The position numbers and the translations under genes are program-made. 23,072 nt of DNA, from the NCBI RefSeq assembly GCF_000003605.2, contig NW_003137339.1, positions 1-23,072 of the forward strand, given 5' to 3'. Below the pieces are notes generated by a model. The model worked only from the letters and a program-made list of their open reading frames with translations, did not search any database and was not told where the DNA came from. Of this stretch, positions 22,401 to 23,072 are shown piece after piece. The stretch comes from Saccoglossus kowalevskii (Eukaryota > Hemichordata > Enteropneusta > Harrimaniidae). Each line of letters begins with the position of its first letter. Position 1 is the stretch's first letter.

Positions 22401-23072
22401 GTACTGTAGTAAAAATAACACGCATTTGATATATAAAATATTCGTACAAAACCTACATCATATTTAACATGTGAAGAAACTATTAGGTATTACTTCCCGC
22501 AACACAGCTACGCTCATAACCCATAAAGTGCAGTATAGCTCTAAGCAAACGCCATTTGGCACGATACATGCTGGATGGAATGATAACACCCGAGAAGATT
22601 GCATGAAAATGTGAGTAGATGTATTCAGTCATTACAGTGTGCAAAGCAATGGGCGTCATACAGTCGCACAATCTCAGTCATAAAGACTGAACGCAACTGA
22701 ACGTATTTTTGCGCATACTCAGGTGGGATGTGTCGAACGTTCAACGAGTGGCATATGGTGACTGCCATGAAAACAACAAAAATCGACGGGGTATAACACG
22801 TTTTACTACACTCGCATATAATATGATTATAATGTACCCGACTAACCTATGACGTACATGATATATATTTTCCGAAAATTTACACTTAATAAAATTAATA
22901 AATATCAAAAGTACTGAGACATACTATATTAGCTATTATTTATACACATTGTAAAAAGATGTTATTCTGAGAGAAAAAAAATCTACAAATGTTTGGCTCA
23001 CCCAAAATTTGTTGATTTGAGATATGCGACTCGTTTGGCAACATGTTCAAGTTGTCCAGTTTTCAGAGGTGT
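19482..23072 (-). CDS. gamma-butyrobetaine dioxygenase-like, divergent tandem copy 3 (5' end beyond window)
   Basis: Visible minus-strand exons are 23072-23002 (3' end of exon 1), 21785-21680, 20494-20295, 19965-19799 and 19642-19482. Exons 2-4 have the same lengths as copies 1 and 2 (106, 200, 167) with matching phases, and there are no stops or frameshifts. Iron ligands HTD (exon 2) and the HGRSAF histidine (exon 5) are kept, as is the SRHLEG arginine for 2OG. The substrate pocket differs. Where copies 1 and 2 have NAAYTT this copy has STACTT, so the residues matching human N191 and Y194 are S and C. NYG at the exon 1 end is NFG (human Y177 to F), and LPY/LPF after the HxD becomes LAN. The exon 3 donor is the weaker GTGCGT. 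The protein looks functional as an oxygenase but may use another substrate or be inactive on gamma-butyrobetaine. The zinc site lies outside the window. Confidence 0.9.
20050..20070. repeat. short (TTTTG)n tract in intron 3 of copy 3
   Basis: Three to four tandem TTTTG units lie in intron 3 of copy 3, just upstream of exon 4 on the gene's strand. In the gene's sense this is an A-rich (CAAAA) tract, so it does not serve as the pyrimidine tract of the acceptor. Confidence 0.7.
20815..21140. repeat. tandem duplication (unit about 166-169 bp) in intron 2 of copy 3
   Basis: A unit starting near 20816 (ATAAATAAAATAAAG) repeats from 20985. The best-conserved part runs from ATAGGATTTTATTTTAATCA (20911 and 21077) through AAACCCGC and GGTCAT/GGCCAT. 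Offsets of 166 and 169 show small indels. It is non-coding, very AT-rich, and intronic. Confidence 0.8.

Noticed and set aside
1-23072. CRISPR array, phage or bacterial defence system
   Set aside because: Introns, TATA elements and AATAAA signals, and animal-specific domains show nuclear animal DNA. No regularly spaced direct repeats of array type were seen.

Overview
This window is eukaryotic nuclear DNA from an invertebrate animal. It is AT-rich, with short exons separated by GT-AG introns, no operons, and decayed transposon remains between genes. The protein content is a CARD/death-domain adaptor and a tandem family of gamma-butyrobetaine dioxygenases. This fits a lophotrochozoan such as a bivalve mollusc best, but the taxon is an inference and cannot be fixed from the sequence alone.

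Left part (about 1-3.6 kb, + strand): one complete eight-exon gene for a 308-residue protein. It has an N-terminal CARD followed by two death-domain-like modules, so it is a RAIDD/CRADD-like signalling adaptor with an extra death domain. Exons are at 333-449, 754-810, 1116-1251, 1521-1568, 1759-1898, 2243-2399, 2717-2797 and 3423-3613, and all splice phases agree.

Middle (3.6-7.9 kb): no gene found. It holds an (ACATT)n microsatellite, a CTCF-like motif, a possible SINE relic with a tRNA B-box, and a YY1-like palindrome.

Right part (7.9-23.07 kb, - strand): three tandem head-to-tail copies of a BBOX1-like 2-oxoglutarate/Fe(II) dioxygenase, the last enzyme of carnitine synthesis. Copy 1 (7981-11202, 383 aa) and copy 2 (12713-15528, 387 aa) are complete, with five exons each and identical lengths for exons 1-4 (521, 106, 200 and 167 nt). 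Both keep the Fe-binding HxD...H triad, the 2OG arginine and the N-terminal zinc site. Copy 3 (19482 to beyond 23072) runs off the right edge. It keeps the iron triad but has lost two or three substrate-cage residues, so it may have a different substrate.

The spacer between copies 2 and 3 carries two well-bounded insertions. One is a 664-bp solo-LTR-like element (16288-16951) with TGTCA/TGACA ends and a CATG target duplication. The other is a 713-bp non-autonomous DNA transposon (17907-18619) with perfect 13-bp inverted repeats flanked by TTAA. Exon 1 of copies 1 and 2 shows a patchy identity pattern suggesting gene conversion, and copy 2 has a new C-terminal tail made by a one-base shift.

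I see no CRISPR array, prokaryotic system, rRNA or functional tRNA gene.
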